In this document: positions 17,470 to 27,630 of the stretch, piece after piece
Numbering within the stretch: position 1 is the stretch's first letter
Layout: each line of letters begins with the position of its first letter
Position numbers and translations under genes: made by a program
Assembly (NCBI GenBank): GCA_902800005.1
Contig: CADCCP010000007.1
Span: forward strand, 1-48,143
DNA: 48,143 nt
Origin: an uncultured Ruminococcus sp.
GTDB lineage: Bacteria > Bacillota > Clostridia > Oscillospirales > Acutalibacteraceae
Reading direction: 5' to 3'
Notes under the pieces: generated by a model
Seen by the model: the letters and a program-made list of their open reading frames with translations, nothing else
Database searches by the model: none
What the model was told of the DNA's origin: nothing

Positions 17470-20400
17470 ATGACAAATGTAAAGTACGGCATGAAAAAAG
17501 CTGCAAGCCTTTTAATGTCGGCTATACTGTCCGTATCTGTATTTTCCGTCATGGGAAATATTGATGCCGATGCTGTCACCTATTCAGAGATGTCGGCTCT
17601 CGACCAATACAAGTATACCGGCAATGACTTGGGAGCAAACTACTCTCCGTCATCAACAACTTTTAAAGTCTGGGCTCCGACCGCTTCAGATGTGAAGATC
17701 AAGCGTTACAAGACGGGCAGTGATTCCGAAAGCGGTGCTGCTGTCATCGAAACCAAAGCCATGACCAAAAATGCAAGCAACGGTGTATGGTCTGTAACTA
17801 TTTCAGGTGACCTGAAAAACACCTATTACACCTATCTTGTCACGGCTAAAGATGCTGTAACAGGTGTTGAAGGTGTCAAGGAAACTGTCGATATTTATGC
17901 ACGTTCAACGGGTGTTAACGGTATGCGTGGCATGGTAGTTGACCTTGACAGCACCGATCCGGCAGGTTGGGAAAATGACAAGCGTGTGAAATGCCCGAAT
18001 CAAACAGATGCTATAATTTGGGAAGCCCATGTCAGAGACTTCTCCTCATCGTCAGATTCAGGCATGACCAACAAGGGCAAATATCTTGCCTTTACAGAAA
18101 CAGGCACTACTGTTAACGGTGACGGCATACATAAAACAGGTATCGACTATCTTGAAGACTTGGGTGTCACTCATGTACATCTTCTTCCGGTCTACGACTA
18201 CGGCAGTGTTGATGAAACTAAACTCAGTACAGATCAGTTCAACTGGGGCTATGATCCCATGAACTACAATACCCCCGAAGGCTCATATTCCACTAACCCA
18301 TATGACGGAAGTGTAAGAGTCAAAGAGTTCAAACAGATGGTTCAGGCTCTGCACAAGAAAAATATCGGTGTCGTCATGGACGTTGTATACAACCACACCT
18401 ATGCAGGCTCCGACAATAAAAACGACTGGTTCAACTATACCGTTCCGAATTACTATTACAGACAGAATGCAAAAGGCGGTTTCTCGAATGCCTCCGGATG
18501 CGGCAATGAAACAGCCAGTGATCGTGCCATGTATCAGAAATACATGATAGATTCACTTACCTATTGGGCTACGGAATATCACCTTGACGGATTCCGTTTC
18601 GACCTTATGGGCGTACATGATACCGATACCATGAATGCTATCCGTACAGCTCTCGATAAAATTGATCCCGATATTCTCATATACGGCGAGCCTTGGACGG
18701 CTGATGCAACGACCTGTCCTAAAACAACTGCTACTCAGCCTAACATGAAATACGTTTCCGAAGAGATAGCCGCTTTCAATGATAAAGTCAGAGATGCCAT
18801 CAAGGGCAGTTGTTTCAATGCGGCAGACCCCGGATTTATTCAGGGTGCAGGCTTTGAAGAAGCACTCAAAGGCGGTATTCAGGCAAGTTCTACCACCATG
18901 TCGGATAAATGGTCAAAACAGCCTTCACAGACCGTTACATATACCTCTGCACATGATAACTACACTCTCTATGATAAACGCGTCAAATCTTGCAAGGGCG
19001 GCTCAGGCTACGGAAACCGTTATGATGACCTTGTAGCCATGAATAAACTTGCAGGCGGTATAATCCTCACTTCTCAGGGTATTTCATTCTTCCAAGCAGG
19101 CGAGGAATTTGCACGAAGCAAATACGGTGATGAAAACAGTTATAAATCTCCTACTTCCGTAAATCAGCTCAAATGGCAGAATACCATCACTTACAAAGAT
19201 ATTTATGAATATTACAAAGGTCTTATCGAAATAAGAAAAGCCTATTCTCCTTTCAGAGACCCGACAAATACCTCTAACGGCACTATATATTTCTCATGGG
19301 GAACAAATATGCCCAAAAATGTCGTTGCATTCACGATGTATAATAAGATAAATCCCGGCAGTGAATGGGATTATGTAGCTGTCATTCATAATGCCAACGC
19401 CTATGAACAAACTGTTACTCTCCGTACTTATGATGATAAAACTCTCCCGTCACAGTGGGTTATCGTTGCCAACGGCACGAAAGCAGGAACAGTATCTCTC
19501 GGAACAACAGGAAGTACAGTGACCGTTCCCGGACGTTCCACAATGGTACTTGTTGATAAAACGAGTTTTGACAATACAAGCCTTGACAAGAAATGCACCG
19601 TTACCGTCAACCACGTTGTAAACGGTCAGACTTACAAGACGGAAACTCTCAAGGGAAATGAAGGTACAAGTTATACCACATCTCCGCTTTCGGAACTTAT
19701 CGATCAGGGTTATTCCGTGACTTCAACCGGTGCAACAAGCGGTACTTTCTCAAAAGCAGGTGCGACTGTTACCTATACATATACCATTGACTCCTCAAAG
19801 ATCGGCACTGTTACCGTGAAATATCAGGATACAACAGGAAAATCTATAGCAAGTGATGATACCTTGACAGGACTTATCGGAAAGACATATTCATGTCAGC
19901 CTAAGACTGTCAAAGGCTATGAATACGTTTCCGCAACCGGCAGTACAAGCGGTACTTTCTCACAAACACCTGCAACCGTCATTTTCAAGTATCAGGAAGT
20001 TGAAGAAGATACTCTCAAAGTGCATTACTACAATTCAAACGGCTGGTCAGCAGTTTGTATGTACGTCTATAGCGGAAGCGGTACGACAGCAACGCAGCTT
20101 TCGGGTGCATGGCCAGGCAAGGCTATGACAAAGGAAAGTGATAATTGGTATGTCGGTGAAGTCAATACAACTGAAAGTGCATTGTTTATCGCAAACAATA
20201 ATAATGCGGGAAGTCAGGATCCTACGGGTGTCGGCTCAACAGGTTACAATGTACAGGGTGAAGTCTGGATAAAATCGGGTAAAGTTTATCCCACAGGCAA
20301 AGTAAACGTCACATACACAACTCAGGACGGTAAACTCCTTGCAAGTGAAAAACTCAGCGGTATGGCTGACGGTACTAACAAATATACCACCTCTGCAAAA

Positions 20401-21630
20401 ACTTTTGACGGTTATACACTGACTGCCACACCTTCCAATGCAACAGGTGCTTTCACTCAGGGTACTGTTACTGTCAACTATGTATACAAATCAAATCAGG
20501 TCGTTCCGCAGGAACTTAAAAACACCTCTTCTATCTCGGCAGAAACGATAAAACTTGGTGATACCGTTACTGCAAACGGCTCTGCAACAGGCGGTACAGC
20601 TCCCTATCAGTATCAGGTAGTCTATAAGAAAGCCTCCGACAGCAAATGGACTACTGCACAGAACTACAGCACAAACTCTTCTGTTACATTCAAGCCCGCA
20701 TCTGCGACTTCTTATGACGTATGTATAAAAGTAAAGGACAGTGCAGGTACGGAAATCAAACACTTCTTTACCCTCACAGTAACAGGTCAGGCAACTCTTG
20801 CAATAAATTCATCCGTTTCCCCGACTTCCATAACTCTCGGAAGCACCTTTACTGCAAAAGCTTCTGCAACAGGCGGTTCAGGCTCTTATAAATATGCTTT
20901 CTACTACAGAAAAACTACCGATACCAACTGGACTACAAAACAGGATTTCAAAGCAAATTCCACTGTTTCCATCAAGCCTGCAAAGGCTACAAAATATGAA
21001 GTCTGCATAAAAGTAAAGGACAGTGAAGGCACTGTTGCAAAACAGTATTTTACCGTCAAAGTCATCGGTTCTGAAGCTCTTGCAATAAATTCATCAGTTT
21101 CCCCGACTTCCGTAACTCTCGGAAGCACCTTTACCGCAAAAGCTTCTGCAACAGGCGGTTCAGGCTCTTATAAATATGCCTTCTACTACAGAAAAACGGC
21201 TGATACCAACTGGACTACAAAACAGGATTTCAAAGCAAATTCCACTGTTTCCATCAAGCCCGCAAAGGCTACAACTTACGAAGTATGCATCAAAGTCAAG
21301 GACAGTGACGGTACTGTTGCAAAACAGTATTTTACCGTCAAAGTTACAAGCAGCGAATTGACAAACAAATCAACTATCTCCTCAACGTCTGTTACTCTCG
21401 GTAATTCCATTACACTGACGGGTGCCGCCTCGGGCGGTGCAGGCTCCTATAAATATGCCGCATATTACAAGAGCAGCTCTGCATCTACATGGAATACAAG
21501 ACAGGATTTCAGTTCCAATAACTATATCTCCATCAAATTCTCAGGCAAGGGTACAAAAGATGTCTGCATCAAAGTAAAAGACAGCTCCGGCACCGTTGCT
21601 AAAAAATACTTCGTCGTCACTGTCAAGTGA
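17470..21630 (+). CDS. Secreted type I pullulanase (GH13) with MucBP, CBM26-like and C-terminal repeat modules
   Basis: Cuts alpha-1,6 branch links of pullulan and starch outside the cell. The 1386-residue protein has a signal peptide (cleavage near residue 35, ADA/V), a CBM48-like N-domain (FKVWAPTAS), and the type I pullulanase signature NWGYDP (N258). In the GH13 barrel, the nucleophile is D378 (GFRFDLMG), the acid/base E407 (YGEPWTA) and the third carboxylate D496 (SAHDNY). Then come two MucBP-type domains (about 705-845), a CBM26-like starch-binding domain (845-945; HYYNSNGW, GAWPGKAM), a third MucBP-like unit and four 94-residue tyrosine-rich beta repeats. There is no dockerin or LPXTG. 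ATG at 17470 follows AGAGGGA. Confidence 0.93.
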   Translation: MTNVKYGMKKAASLLMSAILSVSVFSVMGNIDADAVTYSEMSALDQYKYTGNDLGANYSPSSTTFKVWAPTASDVKIKRYKTGSDSESGAAVIETKAMTKNASNGVWSVTISGDLKNTYYTYLVTAKDAVTGVEGVKETVDIYARSTGVNGMRGMVVDLDSTDPAGWENDKRVKCPNQTDAIIWEAHVRDFSSSSDSGMTNKGKYLAFTETGTTVNGDGIHKTGIDYLEDLGVTHVHLLPVYDYGSVDETKLSTDQFNWGYDPMNYNTPEGSYSTNPYDGSVRVKEFKQMVQALHKKNIGVVMDVVYNHTYAGSDNKNDWFNYTVPNYYYRQNAKGGFSNASGCGNETASDRAMYQKYMIDSLTYWATEYHLDGFRFDLMGVHDTDTMNAIRTALDKIDPDILIYGEPWTADATTCPKTTATQPNMKYVSEEIAAFNDKVRDAIKGSCFNAADPGFIQGAGFEEALKGGIQASSTTMSDKWSKQPSQTVTYTSAHDNYTLYDKRVKSCKGGSGYGNRYDDLVAMNKLAGGIILTSQGISFFQAGEEFARSKYGDENSYKSPTSVNQLKWQNTITYKDIYEYYKGLIEIRKAYSPFRDPTNTSNGTIYFSWGTNMPKNVVAFTMYNKINPGSEWDYVAVIHNANAYEQTVTLRTYDDKTLPSQWVIVANGTKAGTVSLGTTGSTVTVPGRSTMVLVDKTSFDNTSLDKKCTVTVNHVVNGQTYKTETLKGNEGTSYTTSPLSELIDQGYSVTSTGATSGTFSKAGATVTYTYTIDSSKIGTVTVKYQDTTGKSIASDDTLTGLIGKTYSCQPKTVKGYEYVSATGSTSGTFSQTPATVIFKYQEVEEDTLKVHYYNSNGWSAVCMYVYSGSGTTATQLSGAWPGKAMTKESDNWYVGEVNTTESALFIANNNNAGSQDPTGVGSTGYNVQGEVWIKSGKVYPTGKVNVTYTTQDGKLLASEKLSGMADGTNKYTTSAKTFDGYTLTATPSNATGAFTQGTVTVNYVYKSNQVVPQELKNTSSISAETIKLGDTVTANGSATGGTAPYQYQVVYKKASDSKWTTAQNYSTNSSVTFKPASATSYDVCIKVKDSAGTEIKHFFTLTVTGQATLAINSSVSPTSITLGSTFTAKASATGGSGSYKYAFYYRKTTDTNWTTKQDFKANSTVSIKPAKATKYEVCIKVKDSEGTVAKQYFTVKVIGSEALAINSSVSPTSVTLGSTFTAKASATGGSGSYKYAFYYRKTADTNWTTKQDFKANSTVSIKPAKATTYEVCIKVKDSDGTVAKQYFTVKVTSSELTNKSTISSTSVTLGNSITLTGAASGGAGSYKYAAYYKSSSASTWNTRQDFSSNNYISIKFSGKGTKDVCIKVKDSSGTVAKKYFVVTVK
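20794..21357 (+). repeat. Recent 282-base tandem duplication inside the pullulanase gene
   Basis: C-terminal repeats two and three (about 20794-21075 and 21076-21357) are almost identical at the DNA level with a period of 282 bases (94 codons); the first and fourth repeats are much more diverged. This marks a recent in-frame duplication. Confidence 0.85.
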
Positions 21631-21648
21631 CCTTAAATAATTAAAATA

Positions 21649-21692
21649 ACAGCCGTCTGCAAGCATAACAGAACTTGCAGACGGCTGTTTTA
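21649..21692 (+). terminator. Terminator of the pullulanase gene
   Basis: A perfect 15-base stem, 21649-21663 with 21674-21688, followed by TTTTAT. Confidence 0.95.
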
Positions 21693-21776
21693 TACACCTG
21701 AAAATACACTCTTACAAACCCTGTATTTTCGGTATGACTGATAACTGTAAAATATAAATATATTTATCAATATATT

Positions 21777-21805
21777 TTGATATTTTCTGTAAATTGTGTT
21801 ATAAT
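21777..21805 (+). promoter_or_regulatory. Promoter of the alpha-amylase gene
   Basis: TTGATA (21777-21782) and TATAAT (21800-21805) are 17 bases apart. The earliest in-frame TTG (21805) lies in the -10 box, so translation must start later, at 21838. Confidence 0.75.
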
Positions 21806-21837
21806 TGACAAAATTTTATATAACGGAGGTTAAGAAA

Positions 21838-24800
21838 ATGAAATCAAGAAAAACTTGGCGTAAGGTTTGGGCATTGTCGCTTGCGGCGGCGATGATTGCC
21901 GGAACCGGTATGTCAACATCCGGACAACTGATTGGAACAGGTCTCTCTGTTCATGCAGAGGAAAATACAGAAAATGCTGCATCTGTATTTTCATGGGATA
22001 ATGCTACAGTATATTTTCTGCTTACAGACCGTTTTAAAAACGGCGATACTTCAAACGACAATGCTTACGGTCGTATGAAAACTGTTGCAAATGACTCAAG
22101 AGCTACTTTCCACGGCGGTGACTTTGCGGGTATCACAGAAAAACTCAATGAAGGCTATTTCAATGATCTCGGTGTCAACGCTATCTGGATAACAGCTCCT
22201 TATGAGCAGATACACGGTTATATACTCGGTGACAACTTCGCTTACTATCCCTATAATGGCAGCTATGCTCTTGACTATACCGAAACAGATGCCGCCTTCG
22301 GTACAAAAGCAGAATTTCAGACTATGGTCGATACCGCTCACTCAAAGGGTATCCGCATAATTATGGACGTTGTAATGAACCATGTAGGCTACAACAACAT
22401 GATCGACATGAACGAGTACAATTACGGTACTCTCCTCGACGGCTGGAAAACTGTGTATGATGCAGGCGACCTCAGCAATTATCACAAGAAAATAGACTAT
22501 GAAAGCAGTGCTGCCGACTGGGGACGCTGGTGGGGCAGTGACTGGATACGTTCAGGCTTGCCCGGATATAAAGAAGATGGCGGCGGTGACCTGACACAGT
22601 GCCTTACAGGTCTGCCGGATTTCCGTACAGAATCTACAAATCAGGTAGGTATCCCTCAGTTCCTTCAGACAAAGTGGACAAAAGAGGGTACTCTCGATGC
22701 TAAAAAGGCAAAATACGGCACTTCCAATACAGTTACAGGCTTTATCTCCACATGGCTCTCGGATTGGGTAAGAACCTACGGTATAGACGGTTTCCGCTGC
22801 GATACCGCAAAACACGTTGAGTTCGGCTCATGGAAACAGCTCAAAGACAAGTGTGTCGCTGCTCTCAAAGAGTGGAAACAGGCTAACCCCACTAAGAAAC
22901 TTGATGACCTTGATTTCTGGATGACAGGTGAAGCATGGGGACACGGTGTAGGCAAAGACGGCTATTATACAAGCGGCGGCTTTGACTCTATGATAAACTT
23001 TGAAATACAGGGCAGCGGACCTGATGCCATTGTCGGTAAATATCAGGGCTATGCATCTGCAATAAACTCCGATCCGAGTTTCAACGTCCTTTCATACATT
23101 TCTTCACATGACTCTACTCTTGCAAGACCTGCCGATATGTATTATGAAGGTTCTGCATTCCTGCTTTTGCCCGGTGCAGTACAGATATATTACGGTGATG
23201 AGTCAGCCCGTCCCTTTGTACAGGGCATTCCGAACGACGGCGGCGGCGGTTCAGGTCACTCACTCAGAAGTGACATGAACTGGGGACAGAATGAAGACCT
23301 CGTTAAACACTGGGGTATTGTCGGACGTTTCCGTAACAATCACGTTGCAGTCGGTGCAGGTGAGCATATTGCTTTGACGGCTTCCAGCGGTACAGCTTTT
23401 GCAAGAACTTTCGACAAAAACGGCATTACAGATAAGATCGCAGCCGTTGTAAATGCAAGCGGCTCTGTAAGCATTGACGTTTCTGCTATATGGGCAGACG
23501 GCACTACTCTTGAAAACTTCTATGACGAAACGACCGCAGTTGTTTCAGGCGGCAAAGTTACTTTCAGTGCGGGTGCTCACGGTACTATCCTTATCCAAGA
23601 ACCGGAAGGTGAAAGAGGTACTGTAACAGTTCAGCATATAAATCAGGATACGGGTGCTGTTATCAAAACACAGACTCTCTCCGGACTTGTAGGCGAAAGC
23701 TACACAGTATCTGCAGATGCAGAACTTACAAAAACTTATGACCTCGTTAAGACAGAGGGCAAAACTTCCGGCACATATTCAAAAGACGGTGCTACAGTTA
23801 AATTCTACTATCATCTTGATACTTCAAAATTCGGTACGATCACTGTTACTCATGTCGATGCGGCAACAGGTGAATCTATCGCAGCTTCCGAAACTATCAC
23901 CGGCAGAGCAGGTGAAAGCTATTCCGCAGAACCTGCCGATGTCAAGAACTATGAAGTAGACCTTGCTTCTTCTACCAACACAAGCGGTACTTTCAAAGCA
24001 GGTTCGGATATAAAAGTTGTATTCAAGTACAACTATGTTGAACCGCAGGGCTTGACTGTACACTACTATAACAAGAGCTGGAGCAAAGTAAATATTTACG
24101 CTTATGACAAATCCCAAACCAAACAGTATGCAGGAGCATGGCCGGGTGCTTCTATGACAAATGACGGCGACGGCTGGTGGTCATACAACTTCTCTGACAT
24201 TGAAAATGCACTTGTTATCTTCAACGATACAGGTACAAGTCAGGAACCCGGCCGTATGCAGACCGGTTATGAAGTGACAGGAGAGGTATGGCTCAAAGAC
24301 GGCGTTGCTGCTTCCGCAGGTAAAGTAAAAGTTATCTACAAGGGCGATGACGGCAAAACTCTCGGTTCTGAAACTCTCACAGGTCTTGAAGGCGAAAGCT
24401 ACACGACTTCTGCAAAAACTTTCTCAGGTTATACACTTGACGGTAATCCTTCAAATGCAACAGGTAAGTTTACATCAGGTACAATAACGGTAACTTATAA
24501 TTATAAGTCAGATATACCTGTTCCGGAGGAACTCGTGAATAACTCGACCGTTTCTGCAACGACTATTTCTCTTGGCAGCAGCGTAAAGGTTACTGCAAAA
24601 GGTTCGGGCGGTACGACTCCCTATACCTATCAGGTAGTTTACAAGAAGTCAACGCAGTCCAACTGGGCAACAGCTCTCTCTTACGGAACAACTTCTACTG
24701 TTAATGTCAAGCCTTCTTCGAGCGGCAAATATCAGATATGTGCAAAGGTCAAGGACAAGAACGGTACAGAAGTGAAGAAATTCTTTGACATTACTGTAAA

Positions 24801-26202
24801 AGCTGATGAGCTTGTCAACAACTCAACAGTTTCTCCCACAAAAGTGACTCTCGGTAATGCCGTTACGATAAAGTGTGCGGCAGCAGGCGGTGCAGGTTCT
24901 TACAAATATGCTGTACTTTACAAGGCTTCTTCCGCTTCGTCATGGACTACAAAACAGGATTTCTCTACAACGACATCTGTTTCTATCAAATTCACAGGCA
25001 CAGGCAAAAAGAATATTTGCGTAAAAGTTAAAGATGCTGCTGGCACTGTCGCAAAGAAGTATGTTGACGTAACTGTTGAACAGGGACTTACCAATACTTC
25101 CAAGCTTTCGTCAAGCACGATTACTCTCGGCAGCACGGCAAAAGCAGTTTGCTCTGCAACAGGCGGTTCAGGCTATTATAACTATGCTGTATTCTATAAG
25201 AAAACTTCCGATACAAAATGGGCAACTGCACAGAACTACGGTTCAAACGACACCGTAACATTCAAGCCTGCTGCTGCTACAACTTATGATGTATGCATGA
25301 AAGTAAAGGATACAAACGGCACAGAAAGCAAGAAATATGTTACTCTTACAGTAAAGGCAATAGAACTTGCCAACACATCAACGGTTTCTGCAACATCAAT
25401 CACTCTCGGCAATTCCGTAACTGTAAAAGGCTCTGCAACAGGCGGTGCAGGCTCTTATAAATACGCTTTCTTCTACAAGAGTTCTTCTTCAAGCACATGG
25501 ACTACAAAACAGGATTTCTCCTCAACCTCTTCTGTTTCCATCAAGTTCACGAGTGCGGGTACAAAGAATATATGCGTAAAAGTTAAAGACGGCAACGGTA
25601 CGATTGAAAAGAAATACATTGATGTTACTGTAAAGGCAAATGCTCTTTCAAATACTTCAACTCTTTCTGCAACATCTGTTGTAAAGGGTAAGGCTGTTGT
25701 TGCAACGTGTGCTGCAACAGGCGGTGCAGGATCTTATAACTATGCTGTCTACTACAAGAAGTCCTCTGCTTCCTCATGGACTACCAAACAGGATTTCAGC
25801 ACTAATACAAAAGTTTCCATGACATTCCCCAGTGCAGAGGTCTATGACATCTGCGTGAAGGTCAAGGATGCAAAAGGTACAGTTGCAAAGAAATATATGG
25901 CTGTTTCTATAAACACGGCTGCTACCAATTTGACAAACAGTTCTACAGTAAGTGCAACATCTGTTACAGCAGGTACAAAGATCACTGTTAAGGGTGCATC
26001 TTCGGGTGCGACCGATCAGGTACTTTATCAGTATTCCTACAAGGCAGACAGTGCTTCAGGCTACACGAAAATAAAGGACTATTCCACAGCGACTTCTGCC
26101 GCATTCACTCCGACTGAGGCAGGCAAATATATAGTAAAAGTCATTGCACAGGATATGAAGCCTTCAACGGCTGTCAAAGTTCTTTATGTCACAGTAAAAT
26201 AA
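21838..26202 (+). CDS. Secreted MalS-like alpha-amylase (GH13_19) with MucBP, CBM26-like and six C-terminal repeats
   Basis: Hydrolyses internal alpha-1,4 links of starch outside the cell. The 1454-residue protein has a signal peptide (about residues 1-40, VHA/E). The catalytic barrel resembles MalS: FHGGDFAGITEKL, WITAPYEQIHG and MDVVMNHVGYN. The nucleophile is D322 (GFRCDTAKH), the acid/base E365 (MTGEAWG) and the third carboxylate D425 (SSHDST). After it come two MucBP-type domains (about 590-735), a CBM26-like domain (736-825; GAWPGASM), a third MucBP-like unit and six roughly 90-residue repeats ending at the C-terminus. No dockerin or sortase signal. CGGAGG precedes the ATG. The tail design matches the upstream pullulanase. 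Confidence 0.93.
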   Translation: MKSRKTWRKVWALSLAAAMIAGTGMSTSGQLIGTGLSVHAEENTENAASVFSWDNATVYFLLTDRFKNGDTSNDNAYGRMKTVANDSRATFHGGDFAGITEKLNEGYFNDLGVNAIWITAPYEQIHGYILGDNFAYYPYNGSYALDYTETDAAFGTKAEFQTMVDTAHSKGIRIIMDVVMNHVGYNNMIDMNEYNYGTLLDGWKTVYDAGDLSNYHKKIDYESSAADWGRWWGSDWIRSGLPGYKEDGGGDLTQCLTGLPDFRTESTNQVGIPQFLQTKWTKEGTLDAKKAKYGTSNTVTGFISTWLSDWVRTYGIDGFRCDTAKHVEFGSWKQLKDKCVAALKEWKQANPTKKLDDLDFWMTGEAWGHGVGKDGYYTSGGFDSMINFEIQGSGPDAIVGKYQGYASAINSDPSFNVLSYISSHDSTLARPADMYYEGSAFLLLPGAVQIYYGDESARPFVQGIPNDGGGGSGHSLRSDMNWGQNEDLVKHWGIVGRFRNNHVAVGAGEHIALTASSGTAFARTFDKNGITDKIAAVVNASGSVSIDVSAIWADGTTLENFYDETTAVVSGGKVTFSAGAHGTILIQEPEGERGTVTVQHINQDTGAVIKTQTLSGLVGESYTVSADAELTKTYDLVKTEGKTSGTYSKDGATVKFYYHLDTSKFGTITVTHVDAATGESIAASETITGRAGESYSAEPADVKNYEVDLASSTNTSGTFKAGSDIKVVFKYNYVEPQGLTVHYYNKSWSKVNIYAYDKSQTKQYAGAWPGASMTNDGDGWWSYNFSDIENALVIFNDTGTSQEPGRMQTGYEVTGEVWLKDGVAASAGKVKVIYKGDDGKTLGSETLTGLEGESYTTSAKTFSGYTLDGNPSNATGKFTSGTITVTYNYKSDIPVPEELVNNSTVSATTISLGSSVKVTAKGSGGTTPYTYQVVYKKSTQSNWATALSYGTTSTVNVKPSSSGKYQICAKVKDKNGTEVKKFFDITVKADELVNNSTVSPTKVTLGNAVTIKCAAAGGAGSYKYAVLYKASSASSWTTKQDFSTTTSVSIKFTGTGKKNICVKVKDAAGTVAKKYVDVTVEQGLTNTSKLSSSTITLGSTAKAVCSATGGSGYYNYAVFYKKTSDTKWATAQNYGSNDTVTFKPAAATTYDVCMKVKDTNGTESKKYVTLTVKAIELANTSTVSATSITLGNSVTVKGSATGGAGSYKYAFFYKSSSSSTWTTKQDFSSTSSVSIKFTSAGTKNICVKVKDGNGTIEKKYIDVTVKANALSNTSTLSATSVVKGKAVVATCAATGGAGSYNYAVYYKKSSASSWTTKQDFSTNTKVSMTFPSAEVYDICVKVKDAKGTVAKKYMAVSINTAATNLTNSSTVSATSVTAGTKITVKGASSGATDQVLYQYSYKADSASGYTKIKDYSTATSAAFTPTEAGKYIVKVIAQDMKPSTAVKVLYVTVK

Positions 26203-26215
26203 GCTGATATTTTCG

Positions 26216-26249
26216 GCACTCCGTACAGAAATGTACGGGGTGCTTTTTT
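26216..26249 (+). terminator. Terminator of the alpha-amylase gene
   Basis: GCACTCCGTACA and TGTACGGGGTGC pair over 12 bases with one G-T pair, then T6. Confidence 0.92.
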
Positions 26250-26298
26250 ACGGCAAAAAATATTTCAAAAATATATTTCATATCGTGATAAAGTGTGG

Positions 26299-26304
26299 TA
26301 TAAT
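26299..26304 (+). promoter_or_regulatory. Extended -10 promoter for the yfmF operon
   Basis: TATAAT preceded by TGG (extended -10 TGnTATAAT). The -35 region is poor, as usual for extended -10 promoters. Transcription would start near 26311. Confidence 0.5.
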
Positions 26305-26349
26305 AAAGACGATTATCAAAATATGAACAACTTGGAGATGTGATTTTTA

Positions 26350-27612
26350 ATGTACGAATTTACCAAAAAGACGATATGCGAAGGTGTATCATTTGGCAAC
26401 ATAAAAGATGACAGGTTCAAAAGGAGCCGTATAAATGCAACGCTCGTCGTGCCGCTCGACAAAAAGACCGCTGCGGCAAATGCCCTGCTTTCATGCGTTC
26501 TGACACGCTCATGTAAAAAATATCCCGATTTTACCTCTCTGAACAGAAAACTTGATGAACTGTACGGGGCATCACTCTATGCCTCTTTCAACAGATTCGG
26601 AGATTTCCAGACCGTTACTATAGGTATGTCGGGGTTGGATGACAAATATTCACTTGACGGAAGGTCTGTCTCCTCAGAGATAACAGAACTTCTGTGTTCG
26701 ATACTGTTCGAGCCGAATATCACAAACGGACGTTTTCTTGAGGACGACTTTGAACAGGAAAAAAGACAGCTTCTTGAAAATATAGATGCGGAGTTCAATG
26801 ACAAGGGTGTGTATGCAAGAAACAGGTGCATAGAAACTATGTGCAGGGATGAGCTTTTTTCAATAGGCAGATTCGGAAGCCGTGAGGACGTTTCTGGACT
26901 TACTCAGGAGAATATATACAAGGCATGGAAAAATCTGCTTGATAATGCCAGAGTGGAATTGTGTATGCTCGGCAGTACGCCCTATGAAAATGCACTGGAG
27001 GGCTTTAAAAAATATTTTGACGGCAGTCCCAGAAAAATAACGGGTTCTACAAGGGTAATGTCGGAAGTCGGAGAGGTCAGAAGGATAGTTGAAACAGAGG
27101 AGATAGTGCAGTCAAAACTTGTCATGGGATTCAGATGTGCATATCCCAAAACGCTAAGGGATAGAATAGCAAATTCTCTCATGACGGTCATACTCGGCGG
27201 AACGCCTACTTCAAAGCTCTTTCAGAATGTCAGGGAAAAACAGAGTTTATGTTATTACTGTTCGAGCCGTGCAGACAACAACAAGGGTATCATGCTTATA
27301 GAAAGCGGTGTTGAAACGGATAACATTGAAAGAACGGAAGAAGCTGTAATGGAACAGATAAATGCATTCGTTCACGGCAACGTCACAGATGAGGAACTCA
27401 GTTCCGCAAAAAAAGCATTGAAAAATATGTATATATCAACTCTTGACAATCTGGGAGCAATGCATGGATGGTATATAAGCGGTCTGCTCAGTTCATTCCT
27501 TGCCTCACCTACAGAGGAAGCTGATATTGTCGATGATATAACAAAAGATGAAGTCGTGGAGCTTGCAAAAAAAATAAAGCTGGACACGGTGTTCTCACTT
27601 ATTGGAAACTGA
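26350..27612 (+). CDS. yfmF: M16-family protein YfmF, catalytically inactive partner
   Basis: A 420-residue M16 peptidase-fold protein without the zinc HxxEH motif, so it is expected to be the non-catalytic half of a heterodimer with the next gene product. It has the N-terminal M16 domain (NATLVVPLDKK, LNRKLDELYGASL) and the C-terminal M16 domain, which includes the conserved ILGGTPTSKLFQNVREKQS. In Bacillus subtilis the equivalent pair is linked to modification of elongation factor P, and the annotation name follows that. The two genes are 18 bases apart and in the same order as in other Firmicutes. The substrate here is not shown. Confidence 0.85.
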   Translation: MYEFTKKTICEGVSFGNIKDDRFKRSRINATLVVPLDKKTAAANALLSCVLTRSCKKYPDFTSLNRKLDELYGASLYASFNRFGDFQTVTIGMSGLDDKYSLDGRSVSSEITELLCSILFEPNITNGRFLEDDFEQEKRQLLENIDAEFNDKGVYARNRCIETMCRDELFSIGRFGSREDVSGLTQENIYKAWKNLLDNARVELCMLGSTPYENALEGFKKYFDGSPRKITGSTRVMSEVGEVRRIVETEEIVQSKLVMGFRCAYPKTLRDRIANSLMTVILGGTPTSKLFQNVREKQSLCYYCSSRADNNKGIMLIESGVETDNIERTEEAVMEQINAFVHGNVTDEELSSAKKALKNMYISTLDNLGAMHGWYISGLLSSFLASPTEEADIVDDITKDEVVELAKKIKLDTVFSLIGN

Positions 27613-27630
27613 TTTTTTTGGAGGAAAATT

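Noticed and set aside
21805-21837. Longer N-terminus for the amylase
   Set aside because: The TTG at 21805 lies in the promoter -10 box, while ATG 21838 has CGGAGG and begins a proper signal peptide.
17470-26202. Amylosome components with dockerin modules
   Set aside because: Neither enzyme ends in duplicated calcium-loop dockerin repeats; the C-termini are beta repeats ending in TVK.
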